Translations under genes and position numbers: made by a program
Assembly: GCA_903885755.1 (NCBI GenBank)
Contig: CAISJZ010000451.1
Location: forward strand, 1 to 50,178
Direction of reading: 5' to 3'
Length of the DNA stretch: 50,178 nt
DNA from: an uncultured Hyphomicrobiales bacterium
GTDB lineage: Bacteria > Pseudomonadota > Alphaproteobacteria > Rhizobiales > Beijerinckiaceae
Notes under the pieces: model-generated
Databases searched by the model: none
What the model saw: the letters and a program-made list of their open reading frames with translations, nothing else
Told to the model about the DNA's origin: nothing
Shown: positions 29,046 to 39,156 of the stretch, in pieces
How positions within the stretch are numbered: position 1 is the first letter of the stretch
Layout: the number at the start of each line of letters is the position of its first letter

Positions 29046-29840
29046 TCAATTGCTCGAGGCGACTGTCGATCTGGGGCGCGCGGCAGACGCATCCTTGCCA
29101 ATCGCGGGACCGGCATAGCCGCCGACAAAGCGAAGGGTTCGCCCGCGCGGATCAACGATCGTCATGACCGGGACCGCGCCCGCGACGTGAATCGTCACGG
29201 GCGGCGGGTCGGCGGGTCGTTCCATCCGGGCGCGCCTCGTCGTGGATGTCGGGCTGGTTCGAGGCCTCTGGTCCGGCGGGACAAGAACAGCGAGGTTCGA
29301 TCGGATCAAGGCGCCGACGCCAGCGGCCTTCGAGATCGCGACGAAGTCTTGCTTGTCATGGACCGTCCTGCTGGAACCGACGAAAACCTTTAGCCCATTG
29401 GGGGTCATGAGTGCGTCGCCAGGTCGCAGGGTATTGTCGTGGGCGACCATCGCAATGGCGTCCTGGGCGCTCGCGCAACAGGTTCTGGTTGCTGGTTTGC
29501 CGGCGCTCTCAATGGGCGCGTAGGCCATCGGCGTCGCTGCTTTGGATCGGCTTGCGACGGTATGCTTGCCATGATTGACCGTGGCGGCTTTTTTGCGGTC
29601 GTGGCGATGCGCTCTGTGAGTTATCGCGAGCCGTTGTTCGCGTAGTGGCTGGATAGCGGGAGGGACAGACCGTTGAAAATAGGCCGTCGGGGGCGCGGCT
29701 GAGTAACCTGGCCTACCGAAAAAGGTCTCAAAGAAGCCGCCGGCGGCGGATGCTGGCCCGACGTTCAATCCCGCGAAAAGCAATGCCGCAACGCATGCCA
29801 TGGGCCGAAAAACGCTCGTTAACATGCGCGAATCTTTCAA
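29046..29840 (-). CDS. Secreted hypothetical protein
   Basis: Signal-like VFRPMACVAALLFAGLNVGPASAA; conserved-looking segment DAIAMVAHDNTLRPGDALMTPNGLKVFVGS; start may be internal (MLTS at 29825). Confidence 0.65.
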   Translation of the reverse strand: MKDSRMLTSVFRPMACVAALLFAGLNVGPASAAGGFFETFFGRPGYSAAPPTAYFQRSVPPAIQPLREQRLAITHRAHRHDRKKAATVNHGKHTVASRSKAATPMAYAPIESAGKPATRTCCASAQDAIAMVAHDNTLRPGDALMTPNGLKVFVGSSRTVHDKQDFVAISKAAGVGALIRSNLAVLVPPDQRPRTSPTSTTRRARMERPADPPPVTIHVAGAVPVMTIVDPRGRTLRFVGGYAGPAIGKDASAARPRSTVASSN

Positions 29841-30044
29841 CGAACAGACGCCACTCGTACTGGACCGACCGTCAAACCGACCGGGGAAAGCCCGGTCCGA
29901 TCAATCCTGAAACCAATGTTATCGATCTATCACCTTGGCGCCGGAGTGTCGATGCGAGTTTCAGAAGCAATCCATGCCAGCGGATTTTAACGTAAATAAG
30001 ACCGGTGACGGCGTCCGTTGTGAAATGCCGCCCGGGGATCGCGC

Positions 30045-31829
30045 CTATTCAGCCGGATTTTGCGAGGGAGCCGTACCGGCTCCGGCCATGAATTGCGCCC
30101 GCGCCAGCGCCGCGAAGCGACCGTTGCGCGCGACGAGTTCGTCGAATGAGCCTGTTTCGATTACCCTGCCCTGGTCGAACACGATGATGCGGTCCGCGTT
30201 GCGGATGGTCGCAAGCCGGTGTGCGATCACGAATGTCGTTCGCCCTTTCGTCGCGGCTTCGAGCGCCGCCTGCAACTGCTTTTCGGTCGTCGCGTCGAGG
30301 GCGCTGGTAGCCTCGTCAAAGATGAGGATTGGCGGGTCCTTGAGCAGCGCGCGCGCGATGGAGACGCGCTGGCGTTCTCCACCCGAGAGCGAGCGGCCGC
30401 GCTCACCGACGATGGTCTTGAGGCCATCGGTCTGCTGGGCGATGAAGTCCGTCGCCTGCGCGCGTTCGATCGCGAGGGCGATTTCCTCGTCCGTGGCGTC
30501 TGGCTTCCCGACCCGCAGGTTTTCCTCGATTGACCGCGCAAAGAGCATCGGCTCCTGAAAGACGACGCCGATGTTCCGACGCAGGGACTGTAGCGTCATG
30601 TCGCGTAGGTCCATCCCGTCGATCGTGATGCGTCCCTCGTTGGGGTCGAATACCCGATGCAACAGGCCGAGCGTTGTCGATTTGCCCGATCCGGTGGAGC
30701 CGACCAGGGCGATTGTCTGGCCCGCCGCGACGTCGAAGCTGACGTCGTTCACCGCGATCCGGCGCTTGTCGTAGGTGAAAGTCACATGCTCGAAGGCGAC
30801 GTGACCCTGGAGTCGGCCGGGATCGACGGCGCCGGGGCGGTCGCCGACCGCTGGCTTCGTATCGAGAACTTCAAAGAAATCCTCCAGCTTGGGCACGATC
30901 AACAGAATCCAGTTGATGAACCCCACGACCTGTTCGAGCCGGCCAATCAGCATGGTGGCGAAGCTCATGAAGGTGACGATCTCGCCGATTGTGGCGAGCC
31001 CGTTGAGATGCAGCGACACGCCGAGCAGAAAAATTCCAAGCAGGGTCAACGTCGCGGAGGCGCGCGTGGCGACGGCCGCCAGCGCCCACCAGGATAGAAC
31101 GGGCATCTGCGCGTCGAGCAACGCGCGCGACACCTGCCGGAGCGCGCTGGTTTCCGCCTCGATGCGGGTGAAGCTCTGTATGACGGCGATATTTCCCAGC
31201 GCGTCCGAGGCGCGTTCGGCCAGATCGGTATGATATTGCTCGACCTTGCCCTGCATGCCCTCCGTGCGCTTGAGGATGAAGGCGGTCAGAATGCCGAACA
31301 GCCCGACCAGAACCATCAGCAGGGACGCCAGGCGCCAGTTGATGAACAGGGACAGCGGCAACAGGATAAAAACGGCGACGAATGAAGCGCAATTTTCGCG
31401 AAAGAAGTTCAGCCAGACGCTCGCCATGTTGGAGGCGCCATCGAGCATGGTTTTCAACAGGCGGCCCGAATGCACCGAAGTGTGGAAGCCGAGTGGCAGG
31501 TGGAGCACGTGCTCGAAATATTCCGCCATGATGCCAAGTCGGCGTCGGTGCGAAAGCCGGTCGGCATGCAGGGCGACAAGCACGGCGGCGAGGATCGTGA
31601 ACAGGCCGAACCCGATCCACGCCCCCAGAAGTGGAACCAGTTCGTTCCATTGTACCGCGCGGGATTCGGACTGGGCGGTCGCCAGCTTGTCGATGATCCG
31701 GCCAAACAGGATGGGTTCGGCGAACTGGGCTATCGCCAGGCCGAGATTGGCCGCCACGAGGACGAGTGCGAGAATGGCTTCGGAGCCAAGAAGCCTGAGA
31801 ACGCGAATATAGACTCGGAAAAACTGCAT
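30045..31829 (-). CDS. Type I ABC exporter, NdvA/ChvA-like cyclic beta-1,2-glucan exporter family
   Basis: [47 protein letters not shown]; Walker [11 protein letters not shown], signature [32 protein letters not shown]. Confidence 0.88.
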   Translation of the reverse strand: MQFFRVYIRVLRLLGSEAILALVLVAANLGLAIAQFAEPILFGRIIDKLATAQSESRAVQWNELVPLLGAWIGFGLFTILAAVLVALHADRLSHRRRLGIMAEYFEHVLHLPLGFHTSVHSGRLLKTMLDGASNMASVWLNFFRENCASFVAVFILLPLSLFINWRLASLLMVLVGLFGILTAFILKRTEGMQGKVEQYHTDLAERASDALGNIAVIQSFTRIEAETSALRQVSRALLDAQMPVLSWWALAAVATRASATLTLLGIFLLGVSLHLNGLATIGEIVTFMSFATMLIGRLEQVVGFINWILLIVPKLEDFFEVLDTKPAVGDRPGAVDPGRLQGHVAFEHVTFTYDKRRIAVNDVSFDVAAGQTIALVGSTGSGKSTTLGLLHRVFDPNEGRITIDGMDLRDMTLQSLRRNIGVVFQEPMLFARSIEENLRVGKPDATDEEIALAIERAQATDFIAQQTDGLKTIVGERGRSLSGGERQRVSIARALLKDPPILIFDEATSALDATTEKQLQAALEAATKGRTTFVIAHRLATIRNADRIIVFDQGRVIETGSFDELVARNGRFAALARAQFMAGAGTAPSQNPAE

Positions 31830-32011
31830 GCGGGGCAATCGGGGGTCATGGCCGGGGTTGGCCCGCCAATTCGGACCACGACCGATATAGCCGCCGGGCC
31901 TCGCCGCTCCAATTGTTTTTACGAGCCGGGCCGATTTAACCGGCCGGGAGGGCTTGGTTTCACGGCGGTCCCGCGCTAAGGAAATCCGACTTTCAGGAGC
32001 AATGGCGCACC

Positions 32012-32713
32012 ATGGCAAAGGTCTTTCCCGACGCGCGGACCGCTCTCGCGGGCCATATCAAGGATGGCATGACGATCATGTCGGGCGGCTTTGGCCTCTG
32101 CGGCATTCCCGAAACGCTGATTCTGGCGATCCGTGATTCCGGCGCCATGAACCTCACGGTGATTTCGAATAATGCGGGCGTCGATGGCGTCGGCCTCGGC
32201 ATTCTCCTTGAGACGAAACAGATCAAGAAGATGATCTCGTCCTATGTCGGCGAGAACAAGCTCTTTGCGCAGCAGTTCCTCGCCGGCGAACTGGAACTTG
32301 AATTCAACCCGCAGGGCACGCTGGCCGAGCGCATTCGCGCCGGCGGCGCCGGCATCCCGGCTTTCTTCACCAAGACCGGCTATGGCACCATCATCGCCGA
32401 TGGCAAGGAAACCCGCCAATTCAATGGCGAGCATTACGTCATGGAGACGGGTCTGGTCGCAGATATCGCGCTGGTGCACGCCTGGAAGAGCGACGAGGAA
32501 GGCAACCTCGTCTATCGCAAGACCGCGCGGAACTTCAATCCGATGATGGCGACCGCTGGCAGGCTGACCATCGCCGAGGTCGAGAATCTGGTGAAGCCGG
32601 GCGAGATCGACCCGGACCACATCATCACGCCGGGAATTTTCGTGCAGCGCATCGTGCACGTTCCCACCGCGACGAAGCACATCGAGCAACGCACCACGCG
32701 CAAGCGCGCCTGA
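32012..32713 (+). CDS. scoA: CoA transferase subunit A (3-oxoacid/acetoacetate CoA-transferase)
   Basis: [70 protein letters not shown]. Confidence 0.93.
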   Translation: MAKVFPDARTALAGHIKDGMTIMSGGFGLCGIPETLILAIRDSGAMNLTVISNNAGVDGVGLGILLETKQIKKMISSYVGENKLFAQQFLAGELELEFNPQGTLAERIRAGGAGIPAFFTKTGYGTIIADGKETRQFNGEHYVMETGLVADIALVHAWKSDEEGNLVYRKTARNFNPMMATAGRLTIAEVENLVKPGEIDPDHIITPGIFVQRIVHVPTATKHIEQRTTRKRA

Positions 32714-32729
32714 GCCGAGGAGACAGACG

Positions 32730-33377
32730 ATGGCCTGGACCCGTGACCAGATGGCCGCCCGCGCAGCCAGTGAATTGCGCGATGGCTTTTACGTGAACCT
32801 TGGCATCGGCATCCCGACGCTGGTGTCCAACTTCATCCCCGCCGGCATTAGCGTTGTCCTCCAGAGCGAGAACGGCATGCTCGGCATGGGCCCGTTTCCC
32901 TACGAGGGCGACGAGGACCCGGACCTCATCAACGCCGGCAAGCAGACGATCACCGAACTGCCGACCACGAGCTATTTCTCTTCGGCCGATTCCTTCGCGA
33001 TGATTCGCGGCGGGCACATCGATCTGTCCATCCTCGGAGCCATGCAGGTCGCCGAGAATGGCGATCTCGCCAACTGGATGATTCCGGGCAAGATGGTGAA
33101 GGGCATGGGCGGCGCCATGGATCTCGTGGCGGGCGTCAAGAAGGTCGTCGTGGTGATGGAGCACAGCGCCAAGGACGGCCCCAAGCTGCTGCATAGGTGC
33201 AACCTGCCGCTGACGGGTTCACACGTCGTCGACATGGTGATCACCGATCTCGGCGTGTTCACCATCGACAAGCATGGAACGGGTGGCATGACGCTCGTCG
33301 AGCTCGCCGACGGCGTTGGCGTCGAGGAGATCAAGGGCAAGACCGAGGCGAGCTTCAAGGTCGCGCCGGATCTCTGA
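32730..33377 (+). CDS. scoB: CoA transferase subunit B (3-oxoacid/acetoacetate CoA-transferase)
   Basis: [37 protein letters not shown] (catalytic SENG), [22 protein letters not shown]. Confidence 0.94.
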   Translation: MAWTRDQMAARAASELRDGFYVNLGIGIPTLVSNFIPAGISVVLQSENGMLGMGPFPYEGDEDPDLINAGKQTITELPTTSYFSSADSFAMIRGGHIDLSILGAMQVAENGDLANWMIPGKMVKGMGGAMDLVAGVKKVVVVMEHSAKDGPKLLHRCNLPLTGSHVVDMVITDLGVFTIDKHGTGGMTLVELADGVGVEEIKGKTEASFKVAPDL

Positions 33378-33439
33378 AGCGAAACAGGGCGGAGCCGGAT
33401 GTCGACCGCCTTTTTCGCCTTGGCATCAAGCGGATGGCT

Positions 33440-33515
33440 TGGTGGAGCTGATGAGATTCGAACTCACGACCTCTGCAGTGCGATTGCAGCGCTCTCCCAT
33501 CTGAGCTACAGCCCC
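33440..33515 (-). tRNA. tRNA-Ala (anticodon CGC)
   Basis: Reverse complement GGGGCTGTAGCTCAGATGGGAGAGCGCTGCAATCGCACTGCAGAGGTCGTGAGTTCGAATCTCATCAGCTCCACCA; stem CTGCA/TGCAG with loop ATCGCAC; encoded CCA. Confidence 0.96.
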
Positions 33516-33659
33516 AAACCGCGCGTTGTGTAGGACCCGCACCGGCGCCTGTCAACGTCCTAACGGCTGTTTTCATCGGCGGGCGTCGCGCGCCGCGAGG
33601 CTTGCCGGGATTGGGGTGGCCGGCTACACGAAGGCGGCGAACTTGACCGGAGCTTCCGA

Positions 33660-33956
33660 ATGCGCGCGCTACTAGATGTCATCCTGCTCGCTCTCGACCT
33701 CTACACTTGGGTCATCATCGGCGTGGCGGTGCTGTCCTGGCTTCTCGCCTTCAACGTCATCAACATTCATAATGATTTCGTGCGGTCGGTCTGGAACGGG
33801 CTCAACGCTCTGACCGAGCCTCTGCTGAGGCCGATCCGCAACCGGCTTCCAGCCATGGGCGGGCTCGACATTTCGCCAATCGTTCTGCTGCTGGTCATCT
33901 ACTTCCTGCAACGCCTGATCGCCTACAACATCTACCCCATGGTTCTCGGGTACTGA
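33660..33956 (+). CDS. YggT family membrane protein
   Basis: VILLALDLYTWVIIGVAVLSWLLAFNVIN, NGLNALTEPLLRPIRNRLPAMGGLDISPIVLLLVIYFLQRLI. Confidence 0.92.
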   Translation: MRALLDVILLALDLYTWVIIGVAVLSWLLAFNVINIHNDFVRSVWNGLNALTEPLLRPIRNRLPAMGGLDISPIVLLLVIYFLQRLIAYNIYPMVLGY

Positions 33957-33960
33957 CGAG

Positions 33961-34290
33961 GTGGCGGCGGACAGCGCCGCCTGGGTGGTCGAGTCCGACG
34001 GCGTGCGTTTGTTTGTCCGGTTGACGCCGAAATCATCTCGCGACGCGCTTGAGGGCGTAGAGGCGCTGTCGGATGGCCGCAGGGTCTTCAAGGCGCGCGT
34101 GCGCGCCGTTCCCGAGGATGGCAAGGCCAACGAAGCCTTGTGCAGGGTCATTGCGAAGGCCCTCGATGCGCCCGCTCGCTCGGTTCATCTGACAGGCGGG
34201 GCGACCAGTCGCGTCAAGACGCTAGCGGTCGAGGGCGATCCCCACGAACTCGCGGCAAAACTGACGGCGCTCGAAGCTCCAAAAACCTAG
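33961..34290 (+). CDS. DUF167 (YggU-like) protein, GTG start
   Basis: DGVRLFVRLTPKSSRDALEGVEAL...ARVRAVPEDGKANEALCRVIAKALDAPARSVHLTGGATSRVKTLAVEGD. Confidence 0.92.
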   Translation: MAADSAAWVVESDGVRLFVRLTPKSSRDALEGVEALSDGRRVFKARVRAVPEDGKANEALCRVIAKALDAPARSVHLTGGATSRVKTLAVEGDPHELAAKLTALEAPKT

Positions 34291-35225
34291 CGCGAGGCGC
34301 GCCGGATGAAATCCATCAGCGCCCGTGACGTATCCATGTCATTGTTCAGCGCGCCGACGATCGCGCCGCGATCCGCGCGGATCGGTCTGCCGGGAAGGGC
34401 ATGACCACCGCCATCGATCCGGTAGACCTCCAGCGGCGTCTTGCATCCGACGAGATGTTCGACGACGACCCGGGAGCCGTCGTTCGGGTCCTTGTCCGGC
34501 AGTTCAGGGGAGGTTCGGCTCTTGCCGCATTCGGCGATGGCGGCGAAGGGGGCGAGAGTCGCCTCGGCGGACACGACTTCATCCTTGAAGTCGGCGAGTT
34601 TCGCCGCGCCGCCCTGATAGGGCATCAGCGGATCCGCGGTTCCATTGAGGGTGAAAAGCGCCATGGGCCGGGCCGGTTTGCACTTACCGGCCATCGTGGT
34701 GGGCATGTTGGCCAGAAGGACCGCGGCGCCCGCGAGATAATCGGCGCCCTCGCAGAGCACGCGCAGGGCCAACAGACCGCCGGACGAAACGCCCGCGAGA
34801 TAAATTCGCCGTTTGTCCGCAACGCCATCGGCCACCAGTTTGGCGGCGAGAGCGCGGATAAAAGCCACATCGGCGCCTCGGCCCGTGTCGATCGCCCACT
34901 GATTTTCAGCCGCCGACGGGAATACGAGAACCGTTCCCGCGCTTGACGCGACCTCGTCGAGGCCGAGAAAGCGGTCGATTCGAGACAATCCGGCGCGGCG
35001 TCCGCCCGCCGCGGCGCCGCGCAGTACAATGACCATTGTGCGCGGGGCTCGTTTGAGCCTCGAATGCTCGACGAGTGTCGCGGAACGCTTGACGCCTTCC
35101 ACGTCGACGGTCACGCGTCCCGTCGCGGCGTTCGCGAACGGCCCGCCCGCGACCAGTCCGTTCACCGCCAGAGCGGCCGCGAGACAAAATCGGGGAAAAA
35201 AGCCTCGCGCGGGCGGGACGGTCAT
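34287..35225 (-). CDS. LpqC/poly(3-hydroxybutyrate) depolymerase-like secreted esterase (tracked ORF opens at 35294)
   Basis: Signal-like N-terminus; VFPSAAENQWAIDTGRGADVAFIRALAAKLV; nucleophile motif GVSSGG; FTLNGTADPLMPYQGG. Confidence 0.82.
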   Translation of the reverse strand: MTVPPARGFFPRFCLAAALAVNGLVAGGPFANAATGRVTVDVEGVKRSATLVEHSRLKRAPRTMVIVLRGAAAGGRRAGLSRIDRFLGLDEVASSAGTVLVFPSAAENQWAIDTGRGADVAFIRALAAKLVADGVADKRRIYLAGVSSGGLLALRVLCEGADYLAGAAVLLANMPTTMAGKCKPARPMALFTLNGTADPLMPYQGGAAKLADFKDEVVSAEATLAPFAAIAECGKSRTSPELPDKDPNDGSRVVVEHLVGCKTPLEVYRIDGGGHALPGRPIRADRGAIVGALNNDMDTSRALMDFIRRASR

Positions 35226-35330
35226 GGCTATGATCCGGGGAGAGTTTCGTGAAAAGCGTGAAACGAGCATCGTCATTTTCAACGGTTTCGGCAACCCCGG
35301 AAGAGCCGGGCAATCGAATGGGAGGCTTTA

Positions 35331-35735
35331 GTGACAATCAATTATGTCGGAGTGTTGGTCGCGGCGATCGCCGCGTGGATCGTGGGCGCGATATGGTACA
35401 CGCTGCTGGGCAGGCAGTGGATGGCGGCGCTGGGGAAAACGGCGGAGGAGATCAAGGGCGCGGGCGGCAAGGTTCCCGTGGGACCGATGGTAACTTCCTT
35501 TGTCGCTGAACTGCTGATGGCTGCCCTGCTTGCTGGTTTGATCGCGCATTTCGGCGCGGTGACGATCAGGACCGGAGCGATCGTCGGCGCCCTCTGCTGG
35601 CTGGCGTTTGTTGCGACGACGATCACGGTCAACAACGCCTATCCCGGTCGCAAGCTGATGCTGACCGTGATCGACTCGGGCCACTGGCTGGCGGTTCTGC
35701 TCGTCGAAGGCGCGGTCATCGGGTCGTTTGGCTGA
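35331..35735 (+). CDS. DUF1761 domain membrane protein (GTG start)
   Basis: NYVGVLVAAIAAWIVGAIWYTLLGRQWMAALGKT...GAIVGALCWLAFVATTITVNNAYPGRKLMLTVIDSGHWLAVLLVEGAVIG. Confidence 0.88.
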   Translation: MTINYVGVLVAAIAAWIVGAIWYTLLGRQWMAALGKTAEEIKGAGGKVPVGPMVTSFVAELLMAALLAGLIAHFGAVTIRTGAIVGALCWLAFVATTITVNNAYPGRKLMLTVIDSGHWLAVLLVEGAVIGSFG

Positions 35736-35812
35736 TCGGCGGATATTGACGCTAATCATCGCGTGCGTCGACGAAGGGCGTACGGTGCGGAAAACTGAAG
35801 GAGGCGTTTGAG

Positions 35813-36112
35813 ATGTCCAGGATGTCCAGATTCTCCCCTAGGCTGTTCCGCGCTCTTGTCGCCGCCGTGATTGGCGCGACGGCGCTATGCGTGTCCACGG
35901 CGGCGTCGGCGCAGGATGCCTCGTCCATGTCTTGCGACCAGCTCTGGTATGCTCGCAACGCGATATACGCGAGCAACGGGTATTGCTTTCAGACCGCGCG
36001 AGCGCGCGCGGTCTTTGGACCCGGCTGCTTTCCGCCCTTCGGTCAGTTGCGCGGCTGGGAGCGAGGGCGCGTGAATGAATTGCAGTCGTGGGAGCGTCGG
36101 CGTGGCTGCTAA
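35813..36112 (+). CDS. Small secreted YARHG-like domain protein
   Basis: Signal peptide to AASAQDA, then MSCDQLWYARNAIYASNGYCFQTARARAVFGPGCFPPFGQL. Confidence 0.82.
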   Translation: MSRMSRFSPRLFRALVAAVIGATALCVSTAASAQDASSMSCDQLWYARNAIYASNGYCFQTARARAVFGPGCFPPFGQLRGWERGRVNELQSWERRRGC

Positions 36113-36124
36113 ACACCGACTGCG

Positions 36125-36526
36125 TCAGCCGATGAGTTCGACCAGCGCCGGTAGAAGCGGTTCGTCCGCGGGCGGCATGGGGTATTGGCGCAGATCCTTG
36201 GGGCGCACCCACTTCAGCGCCTGGCCTTCTTTCGAGCGCACGAAACCCTCCCAGCGTCGGCAGACATAGAGCGGCATCAGGAGGTGGAAATCCTCATAGG
36301 CGTGGCTGGCGAAGGTAAGCGGCGCGAGGCATTCGTCCTTCACCGAAATGTCGAGTTCCTCGTGGAGTTCCCGGATCAGCGACTGTTCCGGTCGCTCGCC
36401 GGGCTCGACCTTGCCGCCTGGAAATTCCCACAGGCCCGCAAGCTGCTTGCCCTCCGGACGTTGTGCGATCAGGACACGACCGTCCGCGTCGATCATCGCG
36501 GCGGCGACGACAAGCAGCAATTTCAT
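36125..36526 (-). CDS. mutT: NUDIX hydrolase, MutT-like (8-oxo-dGTP diphosphatase)
   Basis: ALIDADGRVLIAQRPEGKQLAGLWEFPGGKVEPGERPEQSLIRELHEELDI (NUDIX box). Confidence 0.94.
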   Translation of the reverse strand: MKLLLVVAAAMIDADGRVLIAQRPEGKQLAGLWEFPGGKVEPGERPEQSLIRELHEELDISVKDECLAPLTFASHAYEDFHLLMPLYVCRRWEGFVRSKEGQALKWVRPKDLRQYPMPPADEPLLPALVELIG

Positions 36527-36527
36527 G

Positions 36528-37052
36528 TTACCCACCCGCGGCATTGCCAGAAACGACGACCTTCACCGGGTCTTTTTCCGAACCAGCGATCCTGACGGTC
36601 TCATACATCGCCGCGCCGTCGATGAACAACTTGTCCTCTTTTTTCCAGGTCATTTGCGTGACGACGAAATACTCGCCTGGGGCTACCTTGTCGAAGCTGA
36701 ACCTGCCATTGGACTCAGATTTTGTCTCTCGGGTGTAGGCGATGTAGTCGGGGTCTGAATCGGGCCTCGGGATAGCGCGCGCCGGGATCGACTTCCCGCT
36801 TCCGTAAATTGCCGCGAAGCGTTGCCGGGAATAGGCGGTGGCCGGCACAAGGCGCACGCTTTGGCCGGCCGCGTTGACCACGCCTCCGCTACCGTTGGTG
36901 ACAAAGGCGTGACCTTCGATGGTCGTCTTGCCTTCCTTCCTGATGAAGGCGGCTTCGCTGGCGTCAAAGGAGAGTGGATGCTCGATCCGCGTCGACTGGC
37001 AGGAGGCGCAAACAAGCGCCAGTATTGGCGTGAAAAGGAAAATGAGACGCAT
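36528..37052 (-). CDS. Lipoprotein with carboxypeptidase-regulatory-like domain, hypothetical
   Basis: MRLIFLFTPILALVCASCQST lipobox; GRFSFDKVAPGEYFVVTQMTWKKED resembles a CarboxypepD_reg fold. Confidence 0.7.
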   Translation of the reverse strand: MRLIFLFTPILALVCASCQSTRIEHPLSFDASEAAFIRKEGKTTIEGHAFVTNGSGGVVNAAGQSVRLVPATAYSRQRFAAIYGSGKSIPARAIPRPDSDPDYIAYTRETKSESNGRFSFDKVAPGEYFVVTQMTWKKEDKLFIDGAAMYETVRIAGSEKDPVKVVVSGNAAGG

Positions 37053-37133
37053 AAATCACCACGCTCAGCCTACAATATCGCTCAGCTTGCGTCCGGAATT
37101 CCGGAAAATCAAGAGTTGGCAAGGGTTGGGATG

Positions 37134-38027
37134 TTAGGATTTGAGCGGGGTTTCCCGGGTCCCGAGAGCGTCGGCGAGGCGGCTGCGCGCGGAACCCGGC
37201 CGTAATGGCTTCTGCTGGCTCTCATGCGGGACCCAGCCGGACAGCCAGATCAGCTCGATCGTGGCGCGAATACGCCCATCCGAATCAGCGAAGCGCCGCG
37301 CGTATATTTCGGCGGCGCGCAGTGTAATCGCCCGCGTCAGTGGTCGCCGATCGCGCAACGTCAGCGAGCAGCTCGCGCCCATGGCGCGCAGATCGCGCGC
37401 GAGGCCGAAAAAATTGTCGTAGCGCAGTGTCAATACGTCGACATCGGCGACCGGCAGAGCGAAGCCGGCGCGTTGCAGCAGCCCACCCATGTCACGCACG
37501 TCCGCGAAGGGCGCGACGCGCGGGCTCGCGCCGCCGCGGATCTCCGATTCCGCCTGCGTCATCGCCGCGCGCAATTCGTGCAAACTGCGACCGCCGACAA
37601 GGCAGCCAAGGAACAATCCGTCGGGCCGCAGCACGCGCCGGATTTGCGCGAGCGCGCCGGGAAGATCGTTCATGTATTGAAGAGACAGCGCGGAAACGAC
37701 GAGATCGAAACTGTCTGGAGAAAAGGGAAGCGCCTCGTCATCGACAACCTGCCCAGTCCATGGGCCGTCGCCGATGGCGGTTTCGATCGGCGCGGCGCGG
37801 ATCAGGCGTTCCGGGCCGCGCGCCGCGAGCATCCGCGCGACGAGTGGCAGGGGCGTTCCCAGATCGAGCGCGTCATCGAAGCGTCGCGTCACCGCGTCGA
37901 GGCGTTCGCCCATGTCCTCGGCGACGCGCGCGAGCAGAAAGTCTTCCGCGCCGACGCGGATCGCGCGGGCAAGACGCCGGCGGACCAGCGCGCGGTCAAA
38001 AACCTCCGGCGGTGCCGCCGGGGCCAT
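37134..38027 (-). CDS. SAM-dependent methyltransferase, NDUFAF5/BioC-like
   Basis: PEVFDRALVRRRLARA, LPFSPDSFDLVVSALSLQYMNDLPGALAQIRRVLRPDGLFLGCLVGGRSLHELRAAM. Confidence 0.88.
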   Translation of the reverse strand: MAPAAPPEVFDRALVRRRLARAIRVGAEDFLLARVAEDMGERLDAVTRRFDDALDLGTPLPLVARMLAARGPERLIRAAPIETAIGDGPWTGQVVDDEALPFSPDSFDLVVSALSLQYMNDLPGALAQIRRVLRPDGLFLGCLVGGRSLHELRAAMTQAESEIRGGASPRVAPFADVRDMGGLLQRAGFALPVADVDVLTLRYDNFFGLARDLRAMGASCSLTLRDRRPLTRAITLRAAEIYARRFADSDGRIRATIELIWLSGWVPHESQQKPLRPGSARSRLADALGTRETPLKS

Positions 38028-38030
38028 GTG

Positions 38031-39065
38031 TCACGCGGCCTTCTTCTTTGGCTGGATCAGCTTGCGGTTGATTAGCACTTCGGCGATCTGGACGGCGTTG
38101 AGCGCGGCGCCCTTGCGCAGATTGTCCGACACGCACCAGAAGGCGAGACCATTCTCGACGGTCGCGTCCTCGCGAATGCGCGAAATATAGGTCGCGTCCT
38201 CGCCGGCCGCTTCGTGCGGCGTCATGTAGCCGCCGTTCTCGCGCTTGTCGACGACGAGCACGCCCGGCGCCTCGCGCAGCATGGCGCGCGCCTCGTCCGG
38301 CGAAATCGGGTTCTCGAACTCGACGTTGACCGCCTCGGAATGGGAGATGAACACCGGCACGCGCACGCAGGTCGCGGTCAGCTTGATCTTGGGGTCGAGA
38401 ATCTTCTTGGTCTCGGCCATCATCTTCCACTCTTCCTTCGTGTAGCCATCCTCCATGAAGACATCGATGTGGGGAATGACGTTGAAGGCGATGCGCTTGG
38501 TGAACTTCTTCATCTCGATATTGCCGAGTGAATAGAGCGACTTCGTCTGGCGATCGAGTTCGTCCATGCCTTCCTTGCCGGCGCCCGACACCGATTGATA
38601 GGTCGAGACGACGACGCGAGTGATTTTCGCGAAATCGTGCAGGGGCTTGAGCGCGACGACGAGCTGGGCGGTCGAGCAGTTCGGGTTGGCGATGATGTTC
38701 TTCTTGCGGAAGCCGACAATCGCGTCGGCGTTCACTTCGGGAACGATCAGCGGCACCTCGGAATCATAGCGCCAGGCGGACGAATTATCGATGACGACGC
38801 AGCCCGTGGCGGCGATGCGCGGCGACCATTCCTTCGAGGGATCGCCGCCCGCCGACATCAGGCAGATGTCGGTGTCGCTGAAATCGTAATTGTCGAGATG
38901 CTTGCACTTCAGAATTTTGTCGCCGTAGGAAATCTCGGTGCCCATCGAACGGGCCGAGGCGAGCGCCACGACCTCATCGGCCGGAAACTGCCGCTCGGCC
39001 AGAATGTTCAGCATTTCGCGGCCCACGTTGCCCGTGGCGCCGACGACGGCGACCTTGTAACCCAT
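38031..39065 (-). CDS. asd: Aspartate-semialdehyde dehydrogenase
   Basis: MGYKVAVVGATGNVGREMLNILAERQFPADEVVALAS, IIANPNCSTAQLVVALKPLHD. Confidence 0.97.
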   Translation of the reverse strand: MGYKVAVVGATGNVGREMLNILAERQFPADEVVALASARSMGTEISYGDKILKCKHLDNYDFSDTDICLMSAGGDPSKEWSPRIAATGCVVIDNSSAWRYDSEVPLIVPEVNADAIVGFRKKNIIANPNCSTAQLVVALKPLHDFAKITRVVVSTYQSVSGAGKEGMDELDRQTKSLYSLGNIEMKKFTKRIAFNVIPHIDVFMEDGYTKEEWKMMAETKKILDPKIKLTATCVRVPVFISHSEAVNVEFENPISPDEARAMLREAPGVLVVDKRENGGYMTPHEAAGEDATYISRIREDATVENGLAFWCVSDNLRKGAALNAVQIAEVLINRKLIQPKKKAA

Positions 39066-39156
39066 ATCAGTCAATCCTGTTGCGGTGCGGCGGGTGAGGA
39101 ACACCCGGACGGGGCGGTTGTCAATCGGGCGCCTGCGTCACGCCCGGATTTCCGGC

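Noticed and set aside
29750-29995. 81-aa + strand ORF upstream of the ABC exporter end
   Set aside because: Overlaps the start of the opposite-strand secreted protein, atypical composition, no motif.
33440-33515. tRNA-Ala as a possible genomic-island attachment site
   Set aside because: No integrase or duplicated tRNA 3' end noticed nearby; flanking genes are housekeeping.
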